A DNA stretch of 64,000 bases from the NCBI GenBank assembly GCA_041395445.1, contig JAWLAO010000005.1:156244-220243 (forward strand). Direction: 5' to 3'. The position numbers and the translations under genes were made by a program. The DNA is from Gammaproteobacteria bacterium. GTDB lineage: Bacteria > Pseudomonadota > Gammaproteobacteria > Xanthomonadales > Marinicellaceae. The notes beneath the pieces are model-generated. The model was not told where the DNA came from and did no database searches. It was given only the letters and a program-made list of their open reading frames with translations. Below are positions 19,573 to 29,390 of this stretch, in pieces. Position 1 is the first letter of the stretch; each line of letters opens with the position of its first letter.

Positions 19573-20956
19573 TATTGCCAATTATTTCAAATCTCAGGTT
19601 AAAAAAGAGGAGTGGGCTCCATTAATCTGGTCGTTTTTGTACTTTTATTTCCTTCTTACCAGTTATTTTGTGGTTCGACCGATTCGCGAAACGATGGGTG
19701 TTACTGCCGGTGGGCGTGAAATCTATGATGTATTGTTTTCGGCAACATTCATTGTCATGCTGTTATTGCAACCTGTTTATGGAAAGATCGTTTCTAAATA
19801 TTCGAGAAAGCAGTTCATTCCGATTATTTACGGTTTTTTCACCGTTCTGATGATTATATTTTGGGCGACATTTCAGAAATTTGGTACGGAAAATATCACA
19901 TTGGCAAAAGTCTATTTTGTATTTGTCAGCGTGTTCAACTTGTTCGTTGTCTCTGTGTTTTGGAGTTTTATGGCCGATGTTTATAACAAGGAGCAGGGTA
20001 AAAGGCTATTCGGAGTGATTGCCGCCGGTGGCAGTACCGGAGGAATTAGTGGAGGAATTATCACCTCAGTTCTTGTGGAAAGAATAGGCACTATCAACAT
20101 GATGCTGGTATCAGCCGGATTTTTGATTGTTTGTATTTTGATTGTGATTAAAATCCGAAAATACGCCAATGAATCAACTGTCAATAAAGAAGCTCCTTTG
20201 GGAGGAAGTCCGCTAGAAGGATTGAAATTAACATTTAGTTCTAAGCTATTGACTCAAATGGCAATTATGACAGTGATGGCAGTGTTGATTGGAGGAATTT
20301 TCTATACATTACAAGGTGAGTATATTCGTCAAAATTATGCTGATAAAGACACTCAGACTGCAATTTTTGCCAACGTAAATACGTTTACCAATATGCTGAC
20401 ATTGTTTTTTCAGTTGATATTAACGCCGTTTTTATTACAGAAAATTAAAATTCATAAAATCCTCGGTATTTATCCGACCATAATGATTTTCGCTTTCATT
20501 GTTTTTGGTGCGGTTCCTGTTTTACAAATTGTTTTGGCAGGAATTATATTGCAACGAAGCGGAGCCTATGGCTTGATGAAACCACCAACAGACTGGCTTT
20601 TCACCGGATTGGATAAAAATATCAAATACAAATTCAAGAATTTTATGGACACGGTAATATACCGTGGTGGTGATGTCTTTACTCAGCTTGTGTTTATTAA
20701 TGCGGTTAGTTATTTCACTAAAAGTTTACGAGTTTTTGCAGTCTTTGGAGTAAGATTCAGTTTGATATGGCTTGTGAATGCAATCACAGTTGGACGTCTT
20801 GCACATCAGGCATTTTTGACACAATCAAATAGCAGCAATTTTAAAAGTAGTAAATATATAATGCATTGGGAAAATGTATTTCATGTATATTTATTCTCTA
20901 ACTCTAATAATAACCAATCCAAAAGCTATGAAACGACTGTCACTTTTTGTTATTAA
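19559..20956 (+). CDS. MFS/nucleotide-translocase-like membrane carrier, C-terminus possibly frameshifted
   Basis: A 465-residue protein with about 12 hydrophobic segments. The N-terminal LLTSYFVVRPIRETMGV, the VFWSFMADVYNKEQGKRLFG stretch and GVIAAGGSTGGISGG are features of the Npt1/TlcC-like carriers found in many free-living bacteria. The real substrate is unknown. The last 60 or so residues (after about 400) are polar and unlike a carrier end, and the frame runs past the likely start of the next gene (20928), so the natural stop was probably lost by a frameshift near 20790-20830. Confidence 0.75.
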   Translation: MSINNIANYFKSQVKKEEWAPLIWSFLYFYFLLTSYFVVRPIRETMGVTAGGREIYDVLFSATFIVMLLLQPVYGKIVSKYSRKQFIPIIYGFFTVLMIIFWATFQKFGTENITLAKVYFVFVSVFNLFVVSVFWSFMADVYNKEQGKRLFGVIAAGGSTGGISGGIITSVLVERIGTINMMLVSAGFLIVCILIVIKIRKYANESTVNKEAPLGGSPLEGLKLTFSSKLLTQMAIMTVMAVLIGGIFYTLQGEYIRQNYADKDTQTAIFANVNTFTNMLTLFFQLILTPFLLQKIKIHKILGIYPTIMIFAFIVFGAVPVLQIVLAGIILQRSGAYGLMKPPTDWLFTGLDKNIKYKFKNFMDTVIYRGGDVFTQLVFINAVSYFTKSLRVFAVFGVRFSLIWLVNAITVGRLAHQAFLTQSNSSNFKSSKYIMHWENVFHVYLFSNSNNNQSKSYETTVTFCY

Positions 20957-22580
20957 TTTCAAATGTTAGTCTTTGCCGGAAGTACTGTGTTTACCGTAAA
21001 TTCTACCGGTGATAGTCCGGATGCATCTGTGCTTAATGGCAATGTATGTAGATACAGGTTCAACCATTGGAGGACAACCGGAATGCACGCTCAGAGCAGC
21101 GATTCAAGAAAGCTAATAATACGACTGGATCATTAATCTGACTTTCAACATCACAAATGGATGTGATGGTCAATAATATCTGTACTATCAATATAAATAC
21201 AGCAGACAAGTCGGCACTTCCTGATATCACTTCACAAGTGTATATTGATGGTTTAACTCAACCTGGAAATAGTTCACTATGCAATCTAGGATATTCCTTA
21301 AACTCGTTCAGCAACTATCATGTCGTTATTCAAGGCGATGGTGTAGATATTGCATCGCTGCGGTTTGAAACTGGCAACTGGTTCTAGATGGTTCTGTCGA
21401 TTAAAGGATTGAATATCGAAGTTTTTAATAATCTTGCAATTATACAACAGTAGCAATAATACGATTGAATCCAGTGTAACTTTATCGGAACAGACGAAAC
21501 TGGAATGCAAGTTAGCTGGTTAAATAATAATTGGGCCAATGGAATTTATGTTTTGGGTTGTACAGCCACAATATAATATGGAGGAACATCAGCAATCAAG
21601 GAAATTTAATTTCCGGTACATTATGCAAATGGATGGTATTCTGTTTTATGGAGGTGATTTTCCAGCGTGTAATCCGGCGTAATTTAACGAAACCACACTC
21701 GAATTCTATTGTTGGAAATTTTATAGGAACTTTTAAAGATGGAGTTTCTGATGGAGGTAATTTTGCATCAGGCATCGCTTTTTTAGGCGAATCAGCCGGT
21801 AATAGCTGAATCGGAGATATCAACGGAAACAATACCATTAGTCCCAATGTGATTTCAGCAAATGCAACAGGTATTCGTATATATCTCTCTGATAATAATG
21901 AAGTTCTGGGTAATTTTATCGGAACCGATTTAACGGGAACTGTAAGATTGGGAAATACAAATAGTGGAATCATCATTGAACATGGTTCAGCAAACAGGGT
22001 TGGAGATGCCGATTCGGCATCATACATAAATACCATAGCTTATAATGATAATGGAGTGATGCTGACAGGGGCATTAGCAGCAAACAATATTATCGAAAGA
22101 AACAGCATGTATGGAAACAGGAATCTGGCCATTGAAATCATTCGTGATGGTTCAACCAATAATGACGGACAAAACCCTAACGATACCGATGATGCGGATT
22201 CAGGTGCCAATTTGTTGATGAATACAGCTGAAATTCTTGATTATCAGACATCCTATGATGAATTTTTGATGACCTATATTTTGGAAATATCTGCCTCCAT
22301 TGATGCCAGTGATACCAATGCAGCCTATCCATTGTGGATAACATTTTATTCGACGGATGTCAGCGAATCCATGCAAGGGCGAAAATATCTTGGTGGTGAG
22401 GCGATAATGACTCCAGCAGCCACTCACAATCTTTTATATTTTTACCAAACCAGTGATTACGACGATGGAATGTATGTAGCCATGACTGTTACCGACGCCA
22501 ATGGTAACACCTCAGAAATGTCGCAACCAGTAACAATAGGTGAATTTGATTTGATATTTGCAAACGGATTTGATTATTAG
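20928..22580 (+). pseudogene. Secreted right-handed beta-helix (CSLREAI-like) protein, frameshifted
   Basis: ATG 20928 opens a signal-peptide-like start, but the frame breaks within 14 codons. Reading across shifts recovers FTVNSTGDSPDASVLNG, GQPECTLRAAIQEANN (the CSLREAI-type N-terminal motif of secreted beta-helix proteins), then INT/IGDINGNNTI and NFIGTDLTGT-type repeats. The last frame, 21849-22580, is open and ends in EFDLIFANGFDY, the same tail class as the FG-GAP protein. At least four shifts lie between 20960 and 21810. The intact protein would be an exported parallel beta-helix repeat protein. Decay or sequence error cannot be separated here. Confidence 0.75.
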
Positions 22581-22601
22581 ACTAATTTTCTGTAATCGTT
22601 G

Positions 22602-23078
22602 ATGGAAAAGGTTGTTTTATTTGTTGATGTTCAGAATGTGTATTACACAACGAAGCAGGCTTTTGGTAGAAACTTTGATTATAACAAATTCTGGCAACAG
22701 GCAACCTCAAATCGTCAAGTCGTTAAAGCCATTGCCTATGCGATTAATCGCGGTGATGCAAAACAAAAAGAATTTCAGAACATACTTCGCGCCATCGGCT
22801 TTGAAGTCAAACTCAAACCCTTTATCCAACGATCCGATGGAACTGCTAAAGGCGACTGGGATGTCGGCATCACCATAGATGCGCTGGAATACTCAAAAGA
22901 TGCTGATGTTGTGATTTTGGTTTCTGGAGACGGTGATTTTGATTTGTTAGTCAATAAACTCAAACTTGATAACGACAAACGAGTTGAAGTTTATGGAGTT
23001 GAAAGTTTGACGGCCTTGTCACTTGTTAATGCTGCTAGCGAGTTTGTTTCAATTGATGGTGCGTTACTTTTGAAATAA
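22602..23078 (+). CDS. NYN-domain protein (LabA/DUF88 family), putative RNase
   Basis: A 158-residue protein with the PIN-like NYN fold: an N-terminal VVLFVDVQNVYY with the first acidic residue, WDVGITIDALEYSKDADVVILVSGDGDFDLLV with the metal-binding Asp cluster, and a final VEVYGVESL strand. Such proteins are putative metal-dependent RNases. A TTG lies one codon upstream, but ATG 22602 is preferred. It follows the beta-helix pseudogene by 21 bases on the same strand and looks intact. Confidence 0.85.
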   Translation: MEKVVLFVDVQNVYYTTKQAFGRNFDYNKFWQQATSNRQVVKAIAYAINRGDAKQKEFQNILRAIGFEVKLKPFIQRSDGTAKGDWDVGITIDALEYSKDADVVILVSGDGDFDLLVNKLKLDNDKRVEVYGVESLTALSLVNAASEFVSIDGALLLK

Positions 23079-23224
23079 TATTTAAATGGTTCAATTGTTA
23101 TTTTAGTATTCAATGTACATTGCAGAGCTAACTTGCTATTATTGAATATTCTGGTACATCTTGTATTCTATGTTTTTCTTGTTAAAGTAGTCAGTTCAAA
23201 TTAGTTAAAAACTGTCTTTGATAA

Positions 23225-24121
23225 ATGTCCCCAATTTTTTCGGTATTTGATTTAGTCATATTAGCTTGTATCGCCCAAGGACTAATTACGAGTATCTTAT
23301 TGTTAAAATCCAAGCATGCTAATTTAAGCAATATTTTGCTCGGGCTTGCCCTGATTCTTCTTTGCATAGTCAGTTTTCGTATCATTTTCCATAATGTTGG
23401 CTTATCCAATTTTCCTCATATTAGATATATTCCTTTGGGTTGGGAGCTATTTGTTCCCCCTTTTTTTTATCTTTATATCAGGTCTCTTACTGAAGCCGGG
23501 TTTAAGTGGCAAAATAGCTCTCTGGTTCATTTCATCCTTCCTGGAGTTTACTTGGTTTATAACTTGTTCATCTATTTTATTTCATTCCAGATTGAGACTA
23601 TCAATGAACAGAGCCAGCTTGTTGCCACTTTTTATTATCATCAGGTCAATGAAATAGAGGATTACCTGATAATCCTATCAAGTATTGCTTATGCATTTTT
23701 AGGATTGAAGGTCATTTTACGATTCAGAACCAAAACCAATAAATTGAAACTCAAACAGGTTGAAATGATTTTCCAATGGTTGAAAACAGTTATTATTGCT
23801 ATGGGGTTGGCGGCACTTTTTCTTACAATCAACGAAATCATTGATTTGACTATTGAAAACCCCGTACAGGGTTTTAATCATTGGAAAATTTTCAGTCTCT
23901 AGCTAGCTGCTTCAATTTATTATATTGGTATTAAAGGTTATAAACTGGATACATCGTCGATTCGCATTGATGCGGTTAAATCGAAATTGCAGGAATCGGA
24001 TAATCTAACTATTCTAGATATTGCTTTGGATTGTGGTTTTAACTCACAGGCGAGTTTTTATCGTGCCTTTAAAAAATTTGAAGGAATGACTCCCAAAGCT
24101 TATTTGGACTCCAAAAAATAA
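23225..24121 (+). pseudogene. AraC-family transcriptional regulator, nonsense codon and internal deletion
   Basis: The first 225 codons encode an N-terminal membrane sensor of about six hydrophobic segments, as in membrane-bound AraC regulators. A TAG at 23900-23902 stops the frame. The same frame then continues YYIGIKGYKLD and jumps straight to RIDAVKSKLQ..TILDIALDCGFNSQASFYRAFKKF, the second helix-turn-helix of an AraC domain. The first half of the DNA-binding domain appears deleted between about 23940 and 23965. The gene is therefore very likely dead. It precedes an amidohydrolase gene by 100 bases. Confidence 0.8.
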
Positions 24122-24221
24122 TTTTATTCTTAAAATTCTACTCTCAAAACATGATTTGGGAGGTATGAAATACCAATTTTCGTAATATTTGCGCTTTTTG
24201 AATTATTGAAAGCTATATCTT

Positions 24222-25745
24222 ATGAAATTTACAACTTTTAAAAAAACCTTGTTATACATCATCATTTTTCTGGTTTTGGCATATTTTGGGACAAAGGTTT
24301 TTATCGACTCACAGGTTAAACATCAAAATGGCTTAAACACTTCAGTTGTTGATGTATCCCAATTTAATATTTCAGATGCTCCTGTTGCTATCACCAATAT
24401 TTCGGTGCTCTCAAATGATTCCAGTGAAATGCTGGATAACCAGACGGTACTTATAAAAAATGGACTGATTAGTAAAATTGGAAGTGAACTACAAGTCCAA
24501 GGTAATTACACTAAAGTTGATGGAAGCGGGAAATTCTTAATCCCCGGATTAGCTGACACTCATTCACATACTTATAATAGTAAAAACGATTTATTGTTAT
24601 ATGTTGTTAACGGAGTCACACAAATTGCCATACTCAGTTCGCACCCTGAAATGCTGGAATGGAGAAAAGATGCAAAAAACGGTGCAATCAGTCCGCAAAT
24701 ATTTCTCTCAAACGGTGGATTGAATTCAAAATATGGATTCATGTCAGTAGTTCGTAGCTGGTTTGGTTCGCATCCGGGAATCAATGCAGCTGAACAAGCC
24801 CGTGAAGCAGTTAATGATTATAAGGAACAAGGCTTTGATGTTATTAAAGCCTATGAATATCTGAACAGGGAAAGTTATTTTGCCATGGTTGAAGAAGCAA
24901 CAAAACAACAGTTTTCCGTTAGTGGTCATATCCCTGAAGAGGTTACACTCGATGAAATCTTCCATTCCGGACAGTCTCATCTTGCTCATCTGGAAGAACT
25001 GGTCAAGGGTTCCATGCGTCAATATAACGCCCTGGATGATAGAAAGAATCTTTCTTATCTGCAATATCTGAATATCAATACGGATGATATTGCAAAAAAA
25101 GTAAAAGCCGCAAATATCAGTATATCAACAACTGTTTGGCTCATGGAATCGTTACCACAACAACGATTTGATTTGGAAAATTTTTTAAAGACAATCGAAT
25201 TGGAGTATGAAAACCCAAGAGTGATTGAAGGTTCTGTTTTTGCATCCGGATGGTTGCCCGATTCCAATCGTTATGAGTCACAAGTTCGTGATTTATCAGC
25301 TGAGGACAGAGAAATCTCCAGGCAATTTACTGATGATTATGTTCAAGCAATTTATATCATGACCAAAGCATTGGTTGATAATGATGTGACTCTTTTGGCG
25401 GGTTCTGATTCAAATACGGCTGGAACAATTGCCGGTTTTTCCATGCATGATGAGTTTCAGTCTTTATCAAATGCCGGGCTCAGCAATTCTCAAATATTAC
25501 ACTCTGCGACATTAGCTCCTTCACAATGGATGGGGTTTAATTCAGGTCAAATTGCTGAAGGAATGCGGGCAGATTTAGTGATTCTTAATAAAAATCCACT
25601 ACTTGATATCAAAAACACCCGTTCTATCAACGCGGTCATACTCAATGGCAAACTCATGACGAGAGAAATTTTGGATGACATTCTTTCCCAAATCAAGAAA
25701 GCGAATAATTCAGCCAGAGAAATAAGTATTGAGCAATATCTTTAG
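24222..25745 (+). CDS. Amidohydrolase-family metal-dependent hydrolase, membrane-anchored or exported
   Basis: A 507-residue protein with an N-terminal hydrophobic segment (about 9-27) and then an amidohydrolase TIM barrel: GLADTHSHTYNS carries the HxH metal ligands, GFDVIKAYEYL holds a Lys at the carboxylated-lysine position, VSGHIPEEV and SHLAHLEEL supply His residues, and LLAGSDSNTAG the final Asp. The C-terminal RADLVILNKNPLLDI is typical of imidazolonepropionase-like members. Substrate unknown. Its end overlaps truC by 4 bases on the opposite strand. Confidence 0.88.
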   Translation: MKFTTFKKTLLYIIIFLVLAYFGTKVFIDSQVKHQNGLNTSVVDVSQFNISDAPVAITNISVLSNDSSEMLDNQTVLIKNGLISKIGSELQVQGNYTKVDGSGKFLIPGLADTHSHTYNSKNDLLLYVVNGVTQIAILSSHPEMLEWRKDAKNGAISPQIFLSNGGLNSKYGFMSVVRSWFGSHPGINAAEQAREAVNDYKEQGFDVIKAYEYLNRESYFAMVEEATKQQFSVSGHIPEEVTLDEIFHSGQSHLAHLEELVKGSMRQYNALDDRKNLSYLQYLNINTDDIAKKVKAANISISTTVWLMESLPQQRFDLENFLKTIELEYENPRVIEGSVFASGWLPDSNRYESQVRDLSAEDREISRQFTDDYVQAIYIMTKALVDNDVTLLAGSDSNTAGTIAGFSMHDEFQSLSNAGLSNSQILHSATLAPSQWMGFNSGQIAEGMRADLVILNKNPLLDIKNTRSINAVILNGKLMTREILDDILSQIKKANNSAREISIEQYL

Positions 25746-26467
25746 CTCAATCGAATAGAACAGTTCAGCTCAGCCAGGATTCTTTCAAACTCGTCTCCTA
25801 ATGGGACTGAAATGGTAATAGATTCACCACTCTCAGGATGATTAAAACTGATTTCTTTGGCAACCAGAAGTAAACGACTCAAAGCGAATTGTTCTCTAAA
25901 CATGTTATTGTGTTTGCCATCACCATGTGTGGTATCTCCAACAATCGGGTGAAAGATATGCTTCATGTGTCTTCTGATTTGATGCTTGCGACCGGTTTCA
26001 GGAGTTAAGGAAACCAGAGAATAACGAGCACTCGAGTATCTTCCAACAGGTATAGGGACTTCACCTTTCCATAAAGTTTTGTAGTGTGTTACTGCATCCT
26101 GTGCCGGTTTATCTGGTTTAGTATTTTTATCCGCTATTTTGTCCAGTTGTTCTTGCAGAGGATAATCAATTGTTCCATTATCATCTGTATAACCTCTGAC
26201 TAAAGCGACATATTTTTTACTCACTTGTTTTTGAGTGAATTGTTCGGTCAATTGAGCTGCAACTTCCGAAGATAAGGCCATTACCAGAACTCCTGAAGTG
26301 GGCTTATCCAAACGATGGACCGGATAAACATACTGACCAATCTGATCTCGTGTCATTTGCAAAGCAAACCGTGTTTCGCGTTTATCAATCAACGATCGAT
26401 GAACCAACAATCCAGAAGGCTTGTCGATGACAACAATATGTTCGTCTTGGTAGAGGATGGGGAGCAT
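25742..26467 (-). CDS. truC: tRNA pseudouridine(65) synthase TruC
   Basis: A 241-residue RluA-family enzyme that makes pseudouridine 65 in tRNA. The catalytic Asp is in HRLDKPTSGVLVMALSS. PVGRYSSARYSLVSLTPETG, RKHQIRRHMKHIFHPIVGD and the opening MLPILYQDEHIVVIDKPSG match TruC rather than RluC/D; there is no S4 domain. A TTG lies three codons upstream (26476), but the ATG at 26467 fits the family start. The upstream side carries an AT-rich tandem repeat. Confidence 0.93.
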   Translation of the reverse strand: MLPILYQDEHIVVIDKPSGLLVHRSLIDKRETRFALQMTRDQIGQYVYPVHRLDKPTSGVLVMALSSEVAAQLTEQFTQKQVSKKYVALVRGYTDDNGTIDYPLQEQLDKIADKNTKPDKPAQDAVTHYKTLWKGEVPIPVGRYSSARYSLVSLTPETGRKHQIRRHMKHIFHPIVGDTTHGDGKHNNMFREQFALSRLLLVAKEISFNHPESGESITISVPLGDEFERILAELNCSIRLS

Positions 26468-26473
26468 AAATGT

Positions 26474-26526
26474 CAATTAGTAATTAGTAATTAGTAATTA
26501 GTAATTAGTAATGTGTAATGAGTAAT
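26474..26526. repeat. AATTAGT heptamer tandem repeat
   Basis: Five near-perfect copies of AATTAGT followed by degenerate copies (AATGTGT, AATGAGT, AATTGTA). It lies just before truC on its 5' side. Related AT-rich spacer motifs occur at 30179-30222, 36377-36436 and 47385-47420. Confidence 0.8.
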
Positions 26527-26910
26527 TGTATATTAGGCCAAACATGTCGTGATTCCATTAGAAAACTGATTCCAAGTTATCAATTGACAACCACAAATTT
26601 TGTTTGTTTATTAAAATTGGAGCCTCAATCTCCAAAAACGCTGCGTTCCACATGTCATCATGACAATCTGGACTGCCACCACAGTGATTACACACTTCTG
26701 TTTTCCATTCTAAGTTGGCTTCTTTCATTTCATTTACTAATTCACCATCGTAGTAAATCTTTATGCTCGCTTTTTTGGCCTTGATGAAATTAAATCACCA
26801 TCTCTTATGTTAAAATCAACAGTACTATTTATGAAATAATCATCAAGATAAATATTATTACTCACTAATTTATACTCTTGAACAGTATCAAAATTCTATC
26901 AATAACTGCT

Positions 26911-27958
26911 GGATTCAACAACGAAGTGCAACACTCCAGTTTCTAGATTTGCATTTCAAGGGGAGTTACAAAGCCTAATTTTTTCTGGGTCTGTTGTTCA
27001 AAGCGTCTTCAACAGCCTGAACTTCGTTTTCTGATAACTGATCAAGAGTCTTGTTTTTAGGGAAATACTGTCTGATTAAACCGTTAGTATTTTCATTCAT
27101 TCTGCCTCTCTTCAGGAATGATAAGGTTTGGCAAAATAGCTGTTTATTCCGATAGTATCACTAATCATTTCGTGTTTTGCGAATTCCAAACCGTTATCCA
27201 AAGTCAGGGCAGGATTTCATCCTTGCTTTTCAATACAGGCTTGACTGACATCGGTTGCCAGTTTTCGGTTCAATGGTTTGATTTTGACTTCGAGGATTTT
27301 CTGTCAACAAGAGTCAGTAGTGCTCCTCTGTGCTTGCTGCCAATAATTGTATCACCTTCATAGTCTCCAAGGTGAACGATTATTTGCAACCATAGGACGT
27401 TTATCAATATCTACGCGGTTGCTTATCCCACGTCTGGTTTGACCGGAGTTGTATCGTTTTCTTCTTTGTTTTGGCATCTCAGGTGTTTAAGCAATGAGGC
27501 TTTGTTCTCTTTGTTAGCATAAATGAATTGATAGATTCTTTCGATGCTGGGTACACCATCCCAACCATCGAGTTTTAAACGACCATTGATTTGTTCGGGG
27601 AGAATTTTTCTTTAAAGTGAGTCACATAAGCCCAACAGAATGGTTATTTTATTGGCATTATCAGATTTCCGTTTAACCGCAAATTACATTGGCTTGTTTG
27701 GGTCTGTATCCTCGAAGTCCGGTATTGCGTTTAATTTCACGAATTACAGTGCTTTTATGACGATTTAGATGTTTGCTATTTCAGTTTTGCTACAATTAGT
27801 TTTCAGCAGAGCTGATATCTGATATCTTTCTGCTTCAGTAAGATGTGAATAGTGTGACATTTGCAATCTCTTTTTTGGAAGTTCAACTGCAAGTGCAACA
27901 CATCACATCTTACTTTTCAACTTCGATAAAAATTTTGTTGCACTTCGTTGTTGAATCC
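26911..27958 (-). mobile_element. Decayed IS30-family insertion sequence
   Basis: Perfect 22-bp terminal inverted repeats (GGATTCAACAACGAAGTGCAAC at 26911-26932 and its complement at 27937-27958) enclose 1,048 bases. The interior encodes an IS30-type transposase on the minus strand. No clean target duplication is present: the flanks share only ATAACT (26902-26907 and 27959-27964), not in matching positions. The element split a small secreted-protein gene. Confidence 0.88.
26945..27860 (-). pseudogene. IS30-family transposase, multiply frameshifted
   Basis: Starts at ATG 27860 with MSHYSHLTEAERYQISALL, the helix-turn-helix start of IS30 transposases. It breaks after KTEIAN, resumes with KRYNSGQTRRGISNRVDID, shifts again to GDYEGDTIIGSKHRGALLTL (first catalytic Asp region) and ends with NGLIRQYFPKNKTLDQLSEN and LNNRPRK. 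At least three indels separate these pieces, so no active enzyme can be made. The element may still move in trans since its ends are perfect. Confidence 0.85.
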
Positions 27959-28142
27959 ATAACTTATTTTTATCAAAAAATAACCTAAATTCCACTTTCT
28001 TCTTTGAGCATATTAATTTTTAATTGAATGACTATTCCATTGGTACAACCTAATAATGTACAAACACATGGTTGTCCTGAGCCGCTTTTGGAATAAATGA
28101 GTAATAGAGTGATTAATATGTAAAAGACTTTTTTCATTTGAT

Positions 28143-29381
28143 TCACCCAATTACTCCATTACCTCTCAATTCATCAATTTCTGCTTCAGACAATTTTAGT
28201 TCTTGAGTAAGAATATCTTTGGTCGAGCTTCCCAATATCGGCGGTGGCATTTGATATGACAATTCCTGTTTTGAGAACTTCAGTGGATTGGCGATTTGCG
28301 GAATTGTTTGGTTGTTATCTGTAAATTCAAACAATATGTTTCGGTGTTTGACTTGGGGGTCGTTCATAGCTTGCTCAATATTATTCACAGGTCCGCAGGG
28401 AACGCCTGCTTGTTTTAATAACTTGAGCCAGTATTCACAGCTTTGGGTGAGAAAGGATTGTTCCAGTTCAGAGACTAAAATATTCCTGTGAATGACTCGT
28501 CCGCTATTTGTTTGGAATCGGTTATCCTGAGCCAAGTCATCTCTTTTTAAAACATCACAGGTCTTTTTAAACTGCTGGTCGTTGCCAACAGCTAATAAAA
28601 TATCACCATCACTACAACTAAAGGTTTGATAAGGCACGATGTTGGGATGTCCGTTTCCATGTCTTTGCGGAATCTTTCCGCTCACTAGATAATTTATGCC
28701 TTGATTGGCAAGCATAGCAATCTGAGTATCCAATAATGCCAAATCAATATGTTGTCCCAATCCGGTCAGATTGCGATAATTCAAAGCTGCCAGAATTCCT
28801 GTTGCTGCATACATTCCGGTCATTAAATCGGTCACGGCGACGCCAACTTTTTGGGGTTTTCCTCCAATCTTTTCAGACTCACCCGTGATACTCATCAAAC
28901 CACCGGTTGCTTGAATCATGGCATCATAACCTGCTTCACTTGCTTTCGGCCCGTTCTGACCAAAACCAGTAATGGAACAATAAATTAGACGCGGATTGAT
29001 TTCGTAAAGGCTTTGATAATCCAGTCCATAATTCTTCAAACCATCAACTTTGAAATTTTCGATTAGAACATCAGCTTTCTTAGCCAATTCCATAATTAAA
29101 CTTTGTCCTTTTTTTTGGGTGAAATCAATACAAACGGAATGCTTTCCACGATTTGTGGCAATAAAATAGGCTGAAAGTGATTCATCTTTCGACTTTCCGT
29201 CCAAATAGGGAGGTCCCCAATGACGGGTATCATCACCTACATTGGGCTTCTCAATTTTCCACACCGTCGCCCCAAAGTCTGCCAAAACCTGACTTGCCCA
29301 AGGACCGGCAAGAATTCGGCTGAGATCGAGAACTTTGATATCTTGCAAAAGAGCAGGGGAGTTTTGGGGTTTTTCTGACAT
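28143..29381 (-). CDS. Family III CoA-transferase (CaiB/BaiF type)
   Basis: A 412-residue CoA-transferase. Seen: the N-terminal VLDLSRILAGPWASQVLADF, the acyl-CoA-binding region, and the catalytic Asp153 in EAGYDAMIQATGG, equivalent to the Asp in formyl-CoA transferase. The family moves CoA between carboxylic acids (formyl/oxalyl, succinyl/itaconyl, carnitine and others); the substrate cannot be told. It lies 9 bases after the CPBP protease gene in the same direction, perhaps cotranscribed by chance. Confidence 0.92.
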   Translation of the reverse strand: MSEKPQNSPALLQDIKVLDLSRILAGPWASQVLADFGATVWKIEKPNVGDDTRHWGPPYLDGKSKDESLSAYFIATNRGKHSVCIDFTQKKGQSLIMELAKKADVLIENFKVDGLKNYGLDYQSLYEINPRLIYCSITGFGQNGPKASEAGYDAMIQATGGLMSITGESEKIGGKPQKVGVAVTDLMTGMYAATGILAALNYRNLTGLGQHIDLALLDTQIAMLANQGINYLVSGKIPQRHGNGHPNIVPYQTFSCSDGDILLAVGNDQQFKKTCDVLKRDDLAQDNRFQTNSGRVIHRNILVSELEQSFLTQSCEYWLKLLKQAGVPCGPVNNIEQAMNDPQVKHRNILFEFTDNNQTIPQIANPLKFSKQELSYQMPPPILGSSTKDILTQELKLSEAEIDELRGNGVIG

Positions 29382-29390
29382 AAATTAAGT

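Larger units (their letters stand above)
26558..28137 (-). pseudogene. Small secreted protein gene split by an IS30-family element
   Basis: From ATG 28137 the minus strand encodes a signal-peptide-like start (MKKVFYILITLLLIYSKSGS) and then QPCVCTLLGCTNG before a stop. The frame meets an IS at 27958. On the far side of the IS the strand continues with FDTVQEYKLVSNNIYLDDY, a frameshift, then KIYYDGELVNEMKEANLEW and VCNHCGGSPDCHDDMWNAAF, ending at a TAA at 26558. The two parts are consistent with one exported Cys-rich protein, about 170-190 residues before damage. I do not recognise the family, and the exact join is unclear. Confidence 0.6.

Noticed and set aside
26474..26526. Possible CRISPR-like array of AATTAGT repeats
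   Set aside because: The units are 7 bases long with no spacers and no cas genes nearby; it is a simple tandem repeat.
26902..27964. ATAACT as a target duplication of the IS30 element
   Set aside because: The left copy is three bases away from the inverted repeat while the right copy abuts it, so they are not a clean duplication.
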